From an uncultured Bacilli bacterium (GTDB taxonomy: Bacteria; Bacillota_I; Bacilli_A; RF39; UBA660), in contig CALVRM010000029.1 of assembly GCA_944358695.1 (NCBI GenBank), forward strand, positions 1 through 47,367: a stretch of 47,367 nucleotides of DNA. The letters are read 5' to 3'. Shown one piece after another: positions 24,013 to 35,084 of this stretch. Positions within the stretch are counted from its first letter, which is position 1. Every line of letters starts with the position of its first letter. The translations under genes were made by a program, and so were the position numbers. Below the pieces are notes generated by a model. That model made no database searches. It was not told the origin of the DNA and worked only from the letters and a program-made list of their open reading frames with translations.

Positions 24013-24536
24013 TGCAAAAGGAATGGTATGTTGTAAATACTTATTCTGGGCATGAGAATAAGGTGAAAGAAAAACTAGAAATGCGTGCTAATTCAATGGG
24101 GATGGAAGACTATATTTTAAGAGTGGTTGTTCCTGAACAAAAAGAAATCGATGAAAAAGGAAAAGAAAAGGTAAAAAAAATGTTTCCTGGGTATATACTA
24201 GTAGAAATGATTATGACCGATGAAGCATGGTTTATTGTTCGTAATACTCCAGGGGTAACTGGATTTATCGGTTCTTCTGGGAAAGGAGCAAAACCTTTTC
24301 CATTAACGCTTCAAGAAGTTGATAGAATTTTAGGCACAATGGGCATGAGCAGATTAGATGTAGCTAACGAGCTAGCTGTTGGTGATAAGGTAGAAGTTAT
24401 TGATGGTCCATTTGCCAATATGTTTGGTGTAGTTAAGTCTATTGATTTAGAAAAGGCTAAATTAGAGGTTGCTTTAGATTTGTTTGGCCAAGAGACAATT
24501 GTCGAATTGGAATTATCACAAATTAATAAGGCATAG
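24012..24536 (+). CDS. nusG: Transcription termination/antitermination factor NusG
   Basis: Binds the RNA polymerase clamp and affects pausing and termination. The NGN domain starts KEWYVVNTYSGHENKVKEKL and includes KKMFPGYILVEM and WFIVRNTPGVTGFIG. The C-terminal KOW domain has VGDKVEVIDGPFANMFGVVK. At 174 residues it has the normal length. It is coupled to secE and followed by the promoter for the L11 operon. Confidence 0.97.
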   Translation: MQKEWYVVNTYSGHENKVKEKLEMRANSMGMEDYILRVVVPEQKEIDEKGKEKVKKMFPGYILVEMIMTDEAWFIVRNTPGVTGFIGSSGKGAKPFPLTLQEVDRILGTMGMSRLDVANELAVGDKVEVIDGPFANMFGVVKSIDLEKAKLEVALDLFGQETIVELELSQINKA

Positions 24537-24537
24537 G

Positions 24538-24566
24538 TTTACATTTGTTTTAAAATGTGTTATTAT
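24538..24566 (+). promoter_or_regulatory. Promoter for rplK
   Basis: TTTACA, 17 bases, TATTAT. Confidence 0.55.
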
Positions 24567-24569
24567 GAT

Positions 24570-24647
24570 AGGGCTATATTGTTTTTAAATATAGATATAT
24601 AAGTGGGAGCGTGGAGCATTTTATACCACAACGCGGAAAAATATATT
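24570..24647 (+). promoter_or_regulatory. rplK leader with GTGGGAG motif
   Basis: A hairpin CTATAT/ATATAG (24574-24594) is followed by GTGGGAGC (24603), GCGTGG (24609) and CCACAACGC (24626), which can pair as an imperfect stem. The GTGGGAG start and CCACA return also occur in the rplA leader. This resembles ribosomal protein operators that mimic the L1 (or L11) site in 23S rRNA; the exact binder is inference. Confidence 0.45.
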
Positions 24648-24661
24648 AGGAGGTGTTTTTC

Positions 24662-25084
24662 GTGGCAAATATTTCAAAGAAGATTAAGTTACAAATTCCA
24701 GCAGGGCAGGCAAATCCGGCACCACCGGTTGGAACGGTTTTAGGGCCAGCAGGGATTAACTTGCAAGAGTTCTGCACAAGATATAATGATGCAACTAAAG
24801 ATAAAATGGGAGATATTTTACCAGTTGAAATTACTATTTATGAAGATAGAACTTTTGACTTTGTAATTAAAACTCCGCCAGCTGCATTTTTATTAAAGAA
24901 AGCTAGTAAGGCTAAAAAAGGTGCTGTTAATGGTAAAAATGACACAGTTGGAACTATTACTGAAGCTCAATTAAGAGAAATTGCTGAGACAAAACTTCCA
25001 GATTTAAACTGTTACACAGTAGAAGATGCAATGAAAATTGTTGAAGGAACAGCTTTAAATATGGGAATTAAAATAGAAAAATAA
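24662..25084 (+). CDS. rplK: 50S ribosomal protein L11
   Basis: Stalk-base protein of 140 residues. Signatures are KIKLQIPAGQANPAPPVGTV, LGPAGINLQEFC, the FVIKTPPAAFLLKKA stretch and the C-terminal rRNA-binding domain ending VEGTALNMGI. GTG 24662 is the start, eight bases after AGGAGG; an in-frame GTG at 24653 falls within that site. Confidence 0.96.
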   Translation: MANISKKIKLQIPAGQANPAPPVGTVLGPAGINLQEFCTRYNDATKDKMGDILPVEITIYEDRTFDFVIKTPPAAFLLKKASKAKKGAVNGKNDTVGTITEAQLREIAETKLPDLNCYTVEDAMKIVEGTALNMGIKIEK

Positions 25085-25094
25085 TGTAAAGAAA

Positions 25095-25157
25095 ACATAG
25101 GTTTAACCTATGTGGGAGGAATCCGCAATTGATTTCCACTTGAACCACATAAGGAGG
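25095..25157 (+). promoter_or_regulatory. rplA leader with two mutually exclusive hairpins
   Basis: Hairpin 1: ACATAGG (25095-25101) with CCTATGT (25107-25113). Hairpin 2: TATGTGG (25109-25115) with CCACATA (25145-25151), whose 3' arm touches AAGGAGG. They share TATGT, so only one can form. The GTGGGAGG motif is exposed at the base of hairpin 2. This looks like an L1 autoregulation site controlling access to the ribosome binding site. Confidence 0.5.
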
Positions 25158-25165
25158 TAAGAAAA

Positions 25166-25861
25166 ATGAAAAAAGGCAAAAAATATGTAGCTGCTTTGGA
25201 AAAAATCGAAAAAGGTAAGTTGTATACTAAAGAAGAAGCAGTGAAATTAGTAAAAGAAACTTCTGTTGCTAACTTTGACGCTTCTGTTGAATTAGCGATG
25301 CGTTTGAATTTAGATACTAGAAAGGCTGATCAACAATTAAGAGGAGCTGTTGTTCTTCCAAAAGGAACTGGAAAAACTAAAAAAGTATTAGTTATTGCCA
25401 AAGGTGAAGCAGCAAAAGCGGCAAAAGAAGCTGGAGCTGATTATGTTGGGGATACTGATATGCTTGACAAAATTCAAAAAGAAAATTGGTTTGATTTTGA
25501 TGTTATGATCGCAACACCTGATATGATGCCTGCTCTAGGTAAAATTGGTCGTATTTTAGGGCCTAAAGGTTTAATGCCAAACCCTAAAACAGGTACAGTT
25601 ACTTTAGATACTGCTAAAGCAGTCGAGGAAGTTAAAAAAGGACGTGTTGAATATCGTACAGATTCTTATGGAAATGTACATGTACTAATTGGTAAAGTTT
25701 CTTTTAGTGAAGAAGATTTACTTGAAAACTTAAGTGCCTTTGTATCGTTGATTATTAAGTCAAAACCGGCTGTTGTTAAGGGAACATATGTTAAAAACAT
25801 ATCAATCGCTTCAACTATGGGGCCAGGCATAAAAATTGATGTTAATAGTTTTGACAAATAA
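25166..25861 (+). CDS. rplA: 50S ribosomal protein L1
   Basis: L1 stalk protein and, in many bacteria, translational repressor of its own operon. The 231 residues include [40 protein letters not shown], and [17 protein letters not shown], then [18 protein letters not shown] and the ending [21 protein letters not shown] precedes ATG. The rplJ promoter -35 lies in its final codons. Confidence 0.96.
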   Translation: MKKGKKYVAALEKIEKGKLYTKEEAVKLVKETSVANFDASVELAMRLNLDTRKADQQLRGAVVLPKGTGKTKKVLVIAKGEAAKAAKEAGADYVGDTDMLDKIQKENWFDFDVMIATPDMMPALGKIGRILGPKGLMPNPKTGTVTLDTAKAVEEVKKGRVEYRTDSYGNVHVLIGKVSFSEEDLLENLSAFVSLIIKSKPAVVKGTYVKNISIASTMGPGIKIDVNSFDK

Positions 25862-25879
25862 TTTACGTTATGATATAAT
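25851..25879 (+). promoter_or_regulatory. Strong promoter for rplJL
   Basis: TTGACA, 17 bases, TATAAT, with TG at the extended -10. The -35 overlaps the last codons of rplA. It is the best sigma-A match in the window. Confidence 0.85.
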
Positions 25880-25885
25880 GAAATT

Positions 25886-26000
25886 GTTTTGAAATAATAC
25901 CGTAGACAGTAGGTGCATTAAAAGCTTAATTTCCTACCGAGGGAGCTTATTTAATTAAGTTTTTTTGCCCTGTCTATGACGGGGCTTTTTTACGGATATT
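25886..26000 (+). ncRNA. L10 leader with attenuator
   Basis: The leader has the known L10-leader elements: GTAGACAGTAGGTGCATT, then CCTACCGAGGGAGCTTA, and at its end a terminator (GCCCTGTC with GACGGGGC and six T, about 25967-25992). The TGTCTA segment of the terminator can also pair with TAGACAG earlier in the leader, giving an antiterminator choice. In Bacillota L10(L12) binding to this leader controls rplJL. Confidence 0.85.
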
Positions 26001-26027
26001 ATATTAAATTAAAAGAGGAGGTGTTCG

Positions 26028-26528
26028 ATGGCTAACCAAAAGATTTTAGATAAAAAGCAAGAAATCATTAATGAAATTAGTGAAAAGACTAGTAAGGCTT
26101 CATCAGTGGTGCTTTTTGAATATCAAGGGCTTACAGCAATGGAAACAAACGCTTTAAGAAGATTGCTTAGAGAAAGCGATTCTGAGTTTAAGATTTATAA
26201 AAATACATTAGTAAAAAGAGCTTTAGATACGTTGAAAATTGATTTAGCATCTGAGTTAGAAGGGCCTAAAGCGATGGCATTTGGAACTGATGCAGTTGCA
26301 CCGATCAAAGCGCTAAGTGATTTTGCAAAAAAACATCCAGCTTTAGTTCTTAAAGTCGGAATTGTTGATGGTGAAATTGCTGACGAAGCAAAATTAAAAG
26401 AGTTATCAACTATCCCATCAAGAGAAGGGCTACTTACAATGCTTGCTTCTGGACTTATGGGTACAGTTAGAGATTTATCAATTTGTTTAGACTTATATAG
26501 TCAAGATTTAGAAAGTGAAAAAAATTAA
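26028..26528 (+). CDS. rplJ: 50S ribosomal protein L10
   Basis: Stalk base protein of 166 residues carrying the L7/L12 dimers. It has the N-terminal rRNA-binding domain ([48 protein letters not shown]) and the C-terminal helix that binds L12. GAGGAGGTG precedes ATG. Regulated by the L10 leader upstream. Confidence 0.96.
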   Translation: MANQKILDKKQEIINEISEKTSKASSVVLFEYQGLTAMETNALRRLLRESDSEFKIYKNTLVKRALDTLKIDLASELEGPKAMAFGTDAVAPIKALSDFAKKHPALVLKVGIVDGEIADEAKLKELSTIPSREGLLTMLASGLMGTVRDLSICLDLYSQDLESEKN

Positions 26529-26541
26529 GGAGGAGAAAATA

Positions 26542-26910
26542 ATGGCAAAATTTACAAAAGATGAATTTATTAGTGGATTAAAAGAAATGACAATTCTTGA
26601 AGTTAAAGAATTAGTAGATGCGATGAAGGAGGAATTTGGTGTTGATCCATCAGCTGTGGCTGTTGCTGCTGCACCAGCTGCTGCGGAAGAAGCTGCTGGA
26701 CCAAGTACAGTTAATGTAGTACTTACAAGTGCTGGTGGAAATAAGATTCCGGTTATTAAATTAGTTCGTGATATCACTGGTCTAGGACTTAAAGAAGCTA
26801 AAGAATTAGCTGATAATGGTGGAAACATCAAAGAAAACGTTAGCGTTGATGAAGCTAATGAATTAAAAGCTAAATTCGAAGAAGCTGGAGCTACTGTTGA
26901 ATTGCAATAA
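26542..26910 (+). CDS. rplL: 50S ribosomal protein L7/L12
   Basis: Stalk protein of 122 residues that recruits translation GTPases. The N-terminal dimerisation helices ([20 protein letters not shown]) are followed by the Ala-rich hinge ([14 protein letters not shown]) and the C-terminal domain [20 protein letters not shown], with VELQ at the end. ATG 26542 follows AAGGAGGAG; a longer frame from 26515 overlaps rplJ and is not needed. Confidence 0.97.
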   Translation: MAKFTKDEFISGLKEMTILEVKELVDAMKEEFGVDPSAVAVAAAPAAAEEAAGPSTVNVVLTSAGGNKIPVIKLVRDITGLGLKEAKELADNGGNIKENVSVDEANELKAKFEEAGATVELQ

Positions 26911-26928
26911 TCAAATAAAATAAGGAGT

Positions 26929-26958
26929 AAGCCTGCATTTAGAAATAAGTGCGGGCTT
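26929..26958 (+). promoter_or_regulatory. Hairpin between rplL and the methyltransferase gene
   Basis: AAGCCTGCA and TGCGGGCTT form a 9-bp stem (one G-U) around twelve bases, with no T-run after it. It may be a processing or partial attenuation site setting rplL above the downstream gene. Confidence 0.45.
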
Positions 26959-26983
26959 TAGCTGTATATTAAAAGGAGAAAAA

Positions 26984-27568
26984 ATGTCTCATTATTTTAC
27001 AAACGATTACATTAAAAGTGATGAAAAGGTAATTAAAGCTAAAATTGGCAACGACGTATATTCTTTTTATGTTGATAATGGGGTGTTTTCTAAAAGAGCT
27101 TTAGACTTTGGTACACGAACTCTTTTAGAAAATTTAGATATAGAAAGAATTGAAGGCGACGTTTTAGATTTTGGATGTGGCTATGGACCAATTGGTATTT
27201 ATATTGCTAAAAATACTAACGCTTATGTTGACATGGTTGATGTGAATGAACGCAGCTTGAGTTTAGCTGGGCGAAATGCAATTGAAAATCAAGTTACAGT
27301 AAACGTTTTCAAAAGCAATGTATACAGCGGTGTTTTAAAAACATATGATTTTATTGTAACTAACCCGCCTATAAGAGTGGGGAAAAAGATATTATATGAA
27401 ATTTTAATGGGGGCTTATGACTACTTAAAACCTGAAGGCGAACTCTGGTTAGTAGTCAATAAAGACCAAGGGGCCAAATCGTTAGTAAGGGACCTTACTT
27501 TGAAATATGAAACCGAGGTAGTAGAAAAAAATAAGGGTTTTTATGTAATTAGAGCTAAAAAGCGTTGA
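26984..27568 (+). CDS. Class I SAM-dependent methyltransferase (YbxB/RsmC-like)
   Basis: A 194-residue methyltransferase with a SAM-binding motif VLDFGCGYGPIGIYIAK, acidic MVDVNERSLSLAGRN and the catalytic IVTNPPIRVGK; NPPxR with KxI is typical of RsmC-type guanine-N2 rRNA methylases. The place between rplL and rpoB is that of ybxB in B. subtilis. AAAAGGAG precedes ATG. The rpoB promoter starts in its last codons. Confidence 0.88.
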   Translation: MSHYFTNDYIKSDEKVIKAKIGNDVYSFYVDNGVFSKRALDFGTRTLLENLDIERIEGDVLDFGCGYGPIGIYIAKNTNAYVDMVDVNERSLSLAGRNAIENQVTVNVFKSNVYSGVLKTYDFIVTNPPIRVGKKILYEILMGAYDYLKPEGELWLVVNKDQGAKSLVRDLTLKYETEVVEKNKGFYVIRAKKR

Positions 27569-27593
27569 CAATTTGCCTAAAAGCATTTATAAT
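27565..27593 (+). promoter_or_regulatory. Strong promoter for rpoBC
   Basis: TTGACA, 17 bases, TATAAT. A small hairpin (TATAC/GTATA, about 27610-27630) follows in the leader. Confidence 0.8.
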
Positions 27594-27664
27594 TATAAAT
27601 TGGCGACGTATACTTTTCTTCGGTATATGAAAAATCCAAAAAACTAGTTTATAGGGGTGAAAGA

Positions 27665-30600
27665 TTGGCTTATACAATACAAAAAATCAATGATAAGCGT
27701 GAGAGAAGAAACTACGCTAAAACAAAAAATGCAATTGAACTTACAAATTTGTTAGACATCCAAAAGACATCATATGAGTGGTTTTTAACCGAAGGTATTC
27801 AAGAAGTTTTTGATGATATTTTTCCAGTGGAGAGTTTCACTGGTAATTTGTCGTTGGAATTTGGTGAATACTCTTTCGAGGAACCTAGATATACAATTAA
27901 ACAGTGCAAAGAGAGGGATGCAACGTATGCTGCTCCACTTAAAGTTGAAGCAAGACTTTTTAATGTAGAAACTGGTGAAGTTAAAGAACAAGAAATTTAT
28001 TTAGGCGATATGCCGATAATGACTGAAAGTGGTTCATTTATTATTAATGGTGCTGAGCGCGTTATTGTGTCACAATTGGTTAGATCTCCTTCTGTTTATT
28101 TTGGTAAAGAAGTAGATAAGAAAAATGGAAAGGTGACAGTTGGTGCTCAAGTTATTCCAAATAAAGGTACATGGCTTGAATATGAAACTGATGCGCGCGA
28201 TGTTGTTTATGTGCGAATTGATCGGACTCGTAAAGTACCAATTACAACTTTACTTAGAGCGATTGGTTTGTCTAGTGATGCGGATATTGTAGATTTATTT
28301 GGTGAAGATGATTATATTATTAAAACAATTGAAAAAGATACAAATAAAAATACTGATGAAGCATTAATCGATATTCATTCTAAATTGCGTCCTGGTGAGC
28401 CTTCAACGTTGGAAAGTGCAAAAAACCAATTAATTACGAAGTTTTTTGACGCATTTCGCTATGATTTGGCAAAAGTTGGACGTTATAAGTTTAATAAAAA
28501 ATTAAATGTTGTAGATCGTTTATTAGGATGCACTTTAGCCGAAAATATTAAAGTCGGCAATAAAATCATTGCTAAAGATGGCGATGTAGTAACAAAGGAA
28601 TTATTAGAAACTTTAAAACCCATTTTGGCAGAAGGTTATGGTCGAAGACAAGTTTTAATTAATTCTGATTTAGATACTTATAACGAGGTTCAAGTAATTA
28701 AAGTTTATTCAAAGAAAGATAGAGATAAGATTGTTAGGATCATTGGTAATGATCAAAATACGGATATTAAACGTTTAACGATTTCTGATATTTATGCTTC
28801 AGTATCTTATTATTTAAATTTATTAGATGGTATTGGAAATTTTGATGAAATTGATCATTTATCAAATAGACGTGTTCGTCAGGTTGGAGAACTTTTACAA
28901 AACCAATTTAGAACGGGTATTGGCCGCATCGAAAGAATGATTAGAGATCGAATGAGTACACAGGATATTAACGAAGTTACACCAAAAAGCTTAATTAATA
29001 TTCGTCCACTTACAGCAGCGATTAAAGAGTTCTTTGGCAGTTCACAACTTTCGCAATTCATGGATCAAATTAATCCAATTGCTGAGCTTACTAATAAAAG
29101 AAGACTTTCGTCTTTAGGACCTGGTGGACTTTCTCGTGATAGGGCTGGAATGGAGGTTCGTGACGTTAATCCATCACATTATGGTAGATTATGTCCAGTT
29201 GAATCGCCTGAAGGGCCAAATATCGGACTTATAACATCTCTTGCTAGCTATGCTAAAGTTAACGAATATGGTTTTATTATGACACCTTATCGAAAAGTTG
29301 TTGATAGTAAATTAACTGATGAAATCCATTATATGACAGCTGATGAAGAATTAGATTATTATATTGCACCAGCAACTATTAAAATTGATAAAGAAGGTAA
29401 TATTCTTAACGAACGTGAAACAGTGCGTTATCACACGGATACAATGATGGTTTCAAAAGCTCAAATCGACTATATGGACGTTAGTCCACAACAAGTAATT
29501 TCTATTACAACAAGTGGTATTCCATTCCTTGAACACGATGACGGGAAACGTGCATTGATGGGAGCGAACATGCAACGTCAAGCGATCCCATTATTAAAAG
29601 CTGAGGCTCCATTAGTTGGTACGGGTATTGAAGCAATTGCGGCTCGTGATTCGGGTGCAGTTATTTTAGCAAAAGCCGATGGTGTGGTTGATTATGTTGA
29701 TGCTCGTAAGATCATTGTTAAAACGGCTAAGGGTGTTGATACTTATTATTTAGATGGTTTTGAGATGAGTAACATGAGTACTTGTTATCATCAAATTCCA
29801 ATTGTTGCTAAAGGTGATAAAATCATTAAAGGTATGGTGATCGCTGACGGACCTAGTACTGATCAAGGAGAACTTGCTTTAGGTAAAAATGTTACAGTAG
29901 CGTTTGTTAACTTTGATGGTTATAATTATGAAGATGCCGTAGTACTTAATGAAAGATTAGTCAAAGATGATGCTTATACTTCAATTCATATTAAAGATTA
30001 TGGGATTGAATGCCGTGATACTAAATTAGGAGCTGAAGAATTTACTCGTGATATTCCAAATGTTAGTGAAGAGGCTCGTAAAAATTTAGATGAAAACGGA
30101 ATTATTCGTATTGGTACAGAGGTTAAAGACGATGATATTTTAGTTGGTAAAGTTACACCGAAAGGTATGGCTGAGCTTACTTCAGAAGAAAAATTGTTGC
30201 ACGCAATCTTTGGTGAAAAAACGCGTGAAGTTAGGGATACCTCTTTAAGAGTGCCACATGGTGGTGGTGGTATAGTTCACGATATTCAAATTTTAACTAA
30301 AGAGAATGGCGATGAACTTCCAGCAGGAGTTAGTAAAAAGATTAGGGTTTATATTGCGCAAAAACGTAAGATTTCTGTCGGTGATAAAATGGCTGGACGT
30401 CATGGAAACAAGGGCGTTATTTCATTGATATTGCCAGAAGAAGATATGCCATATATGGAAGATGGTCGTACGGTTGATGTTTTACTTAATCCACTTGGCG
30501 TTCCTTCACGTATGAATATCGGCCAGATTCTTGAGCTTCATTTAGGAATGGCTGCTAAAGAGCTTAATGTTCATGTAGCAACTCCAGTATTTGACGGGGC

Positions 30601-31309
30601 AACTCGCAATGAAATTATTGAAGCGTTAGATGAGGCTAATTTACCAACTGATGGTAAAATGACTTTATACGATGGTCGTACTGGATTACCTTTTGATAAT
30701 CGTATAGCAGTTGGAGTTATGTATATGGTTAAGCTTGACCACATGGTTGATGACAAGTTACACGCTCGTGCCACGGGACCTTATTCATTAGTTACTCAGC
30801 AGCCATTAGGAGGCAAAGCCCAATTTGGTGGACAACGTTTTGGTGAGATGGAAGTTTGGGCGTTATATGCTTATGGTGCTGCTAACATCTTGCAAGAAAT
30901 GATGACTATTAAGTCAGATGATGTCACTGGTCGTGTTAAGGTATATGAAGCTTTAGTTAAAGGTGAAGAGTTACCTAAATCAGGAGTACCAGAATCATTT
31001 AGGGTAGTTATTAAAGAATTCCAAGCTTTAGGTTTAGATATCACGGTTCTTAATGAAAATGGTGAATTTGTTGAACTTAAAGAACTAGAAGAAGCTGAAA
31101 AAGATAGTTATATTGTCGAATCGGACTTAGAAAGTGAAATTTTGAAATCTAAAGAAGGATCGCAAAATGTCGATAATGCTTTATCTGAGGAATTAGATGG
31201 TGAAGATGATTTGGATGATGAAGAATCAGAAGAAGAAATGTTTACTGATGAATTAGAAAACTCAGAAGTAGATTTTGCGGAAGAAGTTCTGGAAGGGGAT
31301 GAGAAATAA
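27665..31309 (+). CDS. rpoB: RNA polymerase beta subunit
   Basis: A 1214-residue RpoB, complete from the N-terminal [20 protein letters not shown] through the rifampicin pocket ([20 protein letters not shown]), GLTRDRAG-like [46 protein letters not shown] and the rpoC-contacting end [20 protein letters not shown]. It opens with TTG after GGGGTG. The C-terminus is extended by about 55 mostly acidic residues. Residue 477 (codon AAT at 29093) is Asn where E. coli has His526; other pocket residues look normal. The stop overlaps the rpoC start by one base. Confidence 0.97.
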   Translation: MAYTIQKINDKRERRNYAKTKNAIELTNLLDIQKTSYEWFLTEGIQEVFDDIFPVESFTGNLSLEFGEYSFEEPRYTIKQCKERDATYAAPLKVEARLFNVETGEVKEQEIYLGDMPIMTESGSFIINGAERVIVSQLVRSPSVYFGKEVDKKNGKVTVGAQVIPNKGTWLEYETDARDVVYVRIDRTRKVPITTLLRAIGLSSDADIVDLFGEDDYIIKTIEKDTNKNTDEALIDIHSKLRPGEPSTLESAKNQLITKFFDAFRYDLAKVGRYKFNKKLNVVDRLLGCTLAENIKVGNKIIAKDGDVVTKELLETLKPILAEGYGRRQVLINSDLDTYNEVQVIKVYSKKDRDKIVRIIGNDQNTDIKRLTISDIYASVSYYLNLLDGIGNFDEIDHLSNRRVRQVGELLQNQFRTGIGRIERMIRDRMSTQDINEVTPKSLINIRPLTAAIKEFFGSSQLSQFMDQINPIAELTNKRRLSSLGPGGLSRDRAGMEVRDVNPSHYGRLCPVESPEGPNIGLITSLASYAKVNEYGFIMTPYRKVVDSKLTDEIHYMTADEELDYYIAPATIKIDKEGNILNERETVRYHTDTMMVSKAQIDYMDVSPQQVISITTSGIPFLEHDDGKRALMGANMQRQAIPLLKAEAPLVGTGIEAIAARDSGAVILAKADGVVDYVDARKIIVKTAKGVDTYYLDGFEMSNMSTCYHQIPIVAKGDKIIKGMVIADGPSTDQGELALGKNVTVAFVNFDGYNYEDAVVLNERLVKDDAYTSIHIKDYGIECRDTKLGAEEFTRDIPNVSEEARKNLDENGIIRIGTEVKDDDILVGKVTPKGMAELTSEEKLLHAIFGEKTREVRDTSLRVPHGGGGIVHDIQILTKENGDELPAGVSKKIRVYIAQKRKISVGDKMAGRHGNKGVISLILPEEDMPYMEDGRTVDVLLNPLGVPSRMNIGQILELHLGMAAKELNVHVATPVFDGATRNEIIEALDEANLPTDGKMTLYDGRTGLPFDNRIAVGVMYMVKLDHMVDDKLHARATGPYSLVTQQPLGGKAQFGGQRFGEMEVWALYAYGAANILQEMMTIKSDDVTGRVKVYEALVKGEELPKSGVPESFRVVIKEFQALGLDITVLNENGEFVELKELEEAEKDSYIVESDLESEILKSKEGSQNVDNALSEELDGEDDLDDEESEEEMFTDELENSEVDFAEEVLEGDEK

Positions 31310-34300
31310 TGGATGCAAATAGTTTTGAAGGTTTAAGAATTGCCATTGCCTCGCCAGAAAAAATTCGCTCTTGGTCTTATGGTGAAGTTAAAAAAGCTGA
31401 AACTATGAATTATCGTACATTGAAACCAGAGCGCGATGGTTTATTCTGCGAGAAAATATTCGGTCCAACTAAGGATTTTGAATGTGCTTGCGGGAAATAT
31501 AAAAGGCTAAGATATAAAAATATTATATGTGATAGATGTGGAGTAGAAGTAACTCGTGCAAAGGTTCGCCGTGAACGTATGGGGCATATAGAACTTGCTA
31601 CTCCTGTGTCTCACATTTGGTTTTTTAAAGGCGTTCCTTCACGTATGGGACTTGTACTTGACATGTCACCAAGAGAACTTGAAGAAGTGCTTTACTTTGT
31701 TTCTTATGTCGTTTTAGATCCAGGGGATACTCCACTTGAGAAAAAACAAACTATAAGTGATAAAGAGTATCGTGCTTATATGGAAAAATATGGAACAACT
31801 TTTAGAGTAGGCATGGGTGCTGAAGCGATTAAAGAGCTTTTAAAACAGGTAGATTTAGAAAAAGAAGTTGAAGAAATAAAAAAAGAAATAGATGGTATTA
31901 AGGATTCGGCTAGCCAAAAGCGTATTCGTTTAATTAAAAGGTTGGATGTTCTTGATGCGTTTCTTGAGTCTGGTAATAGGCCAGAATGGATGATTTTGGA
32001 TGCACTTCCAGTTATTCCACCAGAGTTACGCCCAATGATCCAACTGGATGGTGGTCGTTTTGCAACATCAGATTTAAATGATTTATATCGCCGAGTTATT
32101 AATCGTAATAATCGTCTTAAAAAGTTAATTGATCTGAATGCTCCATCTATTATTATTCAAAATGAAAAACGTATGCTTCAAGAAGCGGTTGATGCGTTAT
32201 TTGATAATGGACGTCGTGGTAAAAATATTACGGGTCCAGGTAATAGACCATTAAAGTCTTTATCAAGTATGTTAAAAGGTAAACAAGGCCGTTTCCGTCA
32301 AAACTTACTTGGTAAGCGTGTTGACTATTCAGCGCGTTCGGTTATTGTCGTTGGTCCATCGCTTAAGATGTATGAATGTGGAATTCCAAAAGAGATGGCT
32401 TTAGAATTATTTAAGCCACATGTTATTAACGGTTTAGTAACTAAAGAGATTGCTAGTAATATTAAAGCAGCTAAACGAATGATTGAAAATCAAGACGAAA
32501 GAGTATGGGATATTGTTGAGGAAAAAATTAAAGAACATCCTGTTTTACTTAACCGCGCACCAACTTTACATAGACTTGGTATTCAAGCATTCGAACCAAA
32601 GTTAATCGATGGTAAAGCGATCAGGCTTCATCCACTTGTATGTACGGCATTTAATGCAGATTTCGATGGCGATCAAATGGCAGTTCACGTGCCAATTAGT
32701 GAAGAAGCGCAAGCTGAAGCGAGAATATTAATGCTTGGGGCTAATAATATTTTATCGCCTAAAAACGGGGCACCAATTACAACGCCTTCACAAGATATGG
32801 TACTAGGTAATTATTATTTAACTCTAGAAAAAGCTTCAGAAAAAGGTGAAGGTCGAATTTTTAAAAATAGTAATGATGCAATTATGGCATATCAAAGAGG
32901 CGAAATTACGCTTCATACACGTATTGCTTTAAGGGTAAGTTCATTTAAACATAAAATTTTCCCGGATAAATATATGGATAAGTATTTAGTTACGACACCA
33001 GGGAAATTAATTTTTAATGATGTTTTCCCAGATACTTTCCAATATGTTAATGATGGTAGTGATGAAAATGTTAAAAATGTTACCCCAGCTAAATATTTTA
33101 TTGATAAAGGAAAAAATATTCCTGAAGAAATAAAGAAAATGCCTTTAACAAAAGCCTTGAATAAAAGTGCTTTAGGAGATTTAATTGCCCAAATATATAA
33201 AAGATATCAAACAACCGAAACTTCAGTTATGCTTGATGCAATCAAAGATTTAGGTTTTAAATATTCAACGTTATCAGGTATCAGTTTTTCAATTGCTGAC
33301 GTTGAAGAAAGTAAAGTAAAATCCGAAGTTGTTGAAAAAGCTCAGGCGAAAGTTGATGCGATAAATAAACAATATAAACGAGGTTTAATTACAGACAAAG
33401 AAAGATATGATCGTGTTATTGATACTTGGTTTAAAGCTAAAGATGATGTATATGATGACTTAGAAAATTGGCTTAAAAGTCATCCAGAATCTTCAATTAG
33501 TATGATGATTGATTCTAAAGCTCGTGGATCTATTAAAGAGTATGGGCAGTTAGCTGGTATGCGTGGTATCATGAATAAACCGACTGGAGATTATGTTGAA
33601 ATTCCTATTCTTTCTTCGTTCAGCGAAGGGGTAACGGTGTCAGAGTTCTTTACTTCTACCCATGGTACTCGTAAAGGCGCTGTTGATACTGCACTTAAAA
33701 CAGCCGATGCTGGATATTTGACTCGTCGTTTAGTTGATGTGGTTCAAGATGTTATCGTTAAAGAAGATGATTGTGGAACTGATCATGGCGTTATGGTTGA
33801 ACAAATCTTAAATACTGATGGAACTTTAATTGAATCTTTGGAGGAACGTATTATTGGTAGATATACTAATAAGAAAATTATTCATCCAGAGACTAAAGAA
33901 GTTATGTATGATAAGGATACTTATATCACTGAAACAATTGCTGAAAAAATTGTTCAGGCAGGCATTACCAAGGTGCCAATCAGAAGTGTACTTACTTGTA
34001 GAACTGAACATGGTGTTTGTAAAAAATGCTATGGACGTAATTTAGCTACGGGATTTGAGGTTGAGATTGGTGAAGCTGTTGGTATTATGGCGGCACAATC
34101 AATCGGTGAACCTGGAACACAACTTACTATGAAAAATTTCAATACCGGTGGTGTTGCTGGTGGCGAAGATATTACGCAAGGTCTTCCACGTGTTCAAGAA
34201 ATTTTCGAAGCTCGTAATCCAAAAGGTAAAGCGACTATTTCGGAAATTAATGGTGTAGTTACAAAAATCGTGGATGAAGGTGGTCATTTTAAGATTTATG

Positions 34301-34944
34301 TTAAAAATGATGTTGAAACTAGAGAACATTCAACTAACTATGGCGTTGATGTAATTTGTGAAATTGGTCAGGAAGTTAAAGCTGGTGAAAAACTTACTAA
34401 AGGTGCGGTTAATCCGAAAGAATTGCTAGTAGTTACTGATCCAATTACAGTTCAAGAATATATTTTATTTGAAATTCAAAGAGTTTATCGTTCACAGGGT
34501 GTTGAAGTTAGTGATAAACACGTTGAAATCATTGCAAAACGTATGATTTCAAAAATTAAGATTATTGATTCTGGAGATTCTTTATTCTTACCAGGGACAA
34601 TGGTCGACATAAATCATTTCACTGATGAAAATAAACGTTTAATTTTAGAAGGTAAGCGACCTTCTACTGGAAAACCAGTATTACTTGGTATTACCAAAGC
34701 TTCACTTGAAACTGATTCATTCTTATCAGCGGCTTCATTCCAAGAAACAACACGTATTTTAACTGATGCGGCAGTTCATGGACGCGTTGATCATTTGAAT
34801 GGGTTAAAAGAAAATGTTATTATTGGTAAATTAATTCCCGCTGGTACAGGTGCTAAACAGTATCGTGAAGTTGATTATAGTTTAGAAAATGAGCTTTTAA
34901 AAGATGAGCCTTTAGAAGCTTTAGAACAAGAACTAATGGATTAG
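31309..34944 (+). CDS. rpoC: RNA polymerase beta' subunit
   Basis: A 1211-residue RpoC. The N-terminal zinc site has [19 protein letters not shown], followed by [18 protein letters not shown]. The catalytic magnesium loop [14 protein letters not shown] and [18 protein letters not shown] are intact. The second zinc cluster [15 protein letters not shown] and the trigger-loop/bridge region [20 protein letters not shown] follow. The C-terminus [18 protein letters not shown] is normal. It is coupled to rpoB; a terminator overlaps its stop. Confidence 0.97.
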   Translation: MDANSFEGLRIAIASPEKIRSWSYGEVKKAETMNYRTLKPERDGLFCEKIFGPTKDFECACGKYKRLRYKNIICDRCGVEVTRAKVRRERMGHIELATPVSHIWFFKGVPSRMGLVLDMSPRELEEVLYFVSYVVLDPGDTPLEKKQTISDKEYRAYMEKYGTTFRVGMGAEAIKELLKQVDLEKEVEEIKKEIDGIKDSASQKRIRLIKRLDVLDAFLESGNRPEWMILDALPVIPPELRPMIQLDGGRFATSDLNDLYRRVINRNNRLKKLIDLNAPSIIIQNEKRMLQEAVDALFDNGRRGKNITGPGNRPLKSLSSMLKGKQGRFRQNLLGKRVDYSARSVIVVGPSLKMYECGIPKEMALELFKPHVINGLVTKEIASNIKAAKRMIENQDERVWDIVEEKIKEHPVLLNRAPTLHRLGIQAFEPKLIDGKAIRLHPLVCTAFNADFDGDQMAVHVPISEEAQAEARILMLGANNILSPKNGAPITTPSQDMVLGNYYLTLEKASEKGEGRIFKNSNDAIMAYQRGEITLHTRIALRVSSFKHKIFPDKYMDKYLVTTPGKLIFNDVFPDTFQYVNDGSDENVKNVTPAKYFIDKGKNIPEEIKKMPLTKALNKSALGDLIAQIYKRYQTTETSVMLDAIKDLGFKYSTLSGISFSIADVEESKVKSEVVEKAQAKVDAINKQYKRGLITDKERYDRVIDTWFKAKDDVYDDLENWLKSHPESSISMMIDSKARGSIKEYGQLAGMRGIMNKPTGDYVEIPILSSFSEGVTVSEFFTSTHGTRKGAVDTALKTADAGYLTRRLVDVVQDVIVKEDDCGTDHGVMVEQILNTDGTLIESLEERIIGRYTNKKIIHPETKEVMYDKDTYITETIAEKIVQAGITKVPIRSVLTCRTEHGVCKKCYGRNLATGFEVEIGEAVGIMAAQSIGEPGTQLTMKNFNTGGVAGGEDITQGLPRVQEIFEARNPKGKATISEINGVVTKIVDEGGHFKIYVKNDVETREHSTNYGVDVICEIGQEVKAGEKLTKGAVNPKELLVVTDPITVQEYILFEIQRVYRSQGVEVSDKHVEIIAKRMISKIKIIDSGDSLFLPGTMVDINHFTDENKRLILEGKRPSTGKPVLLGITKASLETDSFLSAASFQETTRILTDAAVHGRVDHLNGLKENVIIGKLIPAGTGAKQYREVDYSLENELLKDEPLEALEQELMD

Positions 34945-34956
34945 CCATTAGTTTTT
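34931..34956 (+). terminator. Rho-independent terminator after rpoC
   Basis: AACTAATGG, loop ATTAG, CCATTAGTT and further T. It overlaps the rpoC stop. Confidence 0.75.
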
Positions 34957-34987
34957 GTTTATAATAATTAGCTTATTTTTTTTAGGC

Positions 34988-35017
34988 TTGACTCTCTATT
35001 TACTAGAGTGTTATAGT
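34988..35017 (+). promoter_or_regulatory. MerR-type operator/promoter before the ABC exporter
   Basis: TTGACT, 18-base spacer, TATAGT. The spacer holds CTCTA-TTTAC-TAGAG, a dyad within the long spacer that is typical for MerR-family activators. A near copy lies at 36887. Confidence 0.7.
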
Positions 35018-35084
35018 TATGGTGTCGATATTTGTAATTATCGTCTATATAATTATAACAATTGATTAAAAGGAGATAGTGAAA

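Noticed and set aside
26508-26831. Minus-strand frame opposite rplL
   Set aside because: It is the reverse shadow of the Ala-rich L7/L12 gene and has no ribosome binding site. Similar minus-strand frames inside rpoB, rpoC and uvrA were dropped for the same reason.
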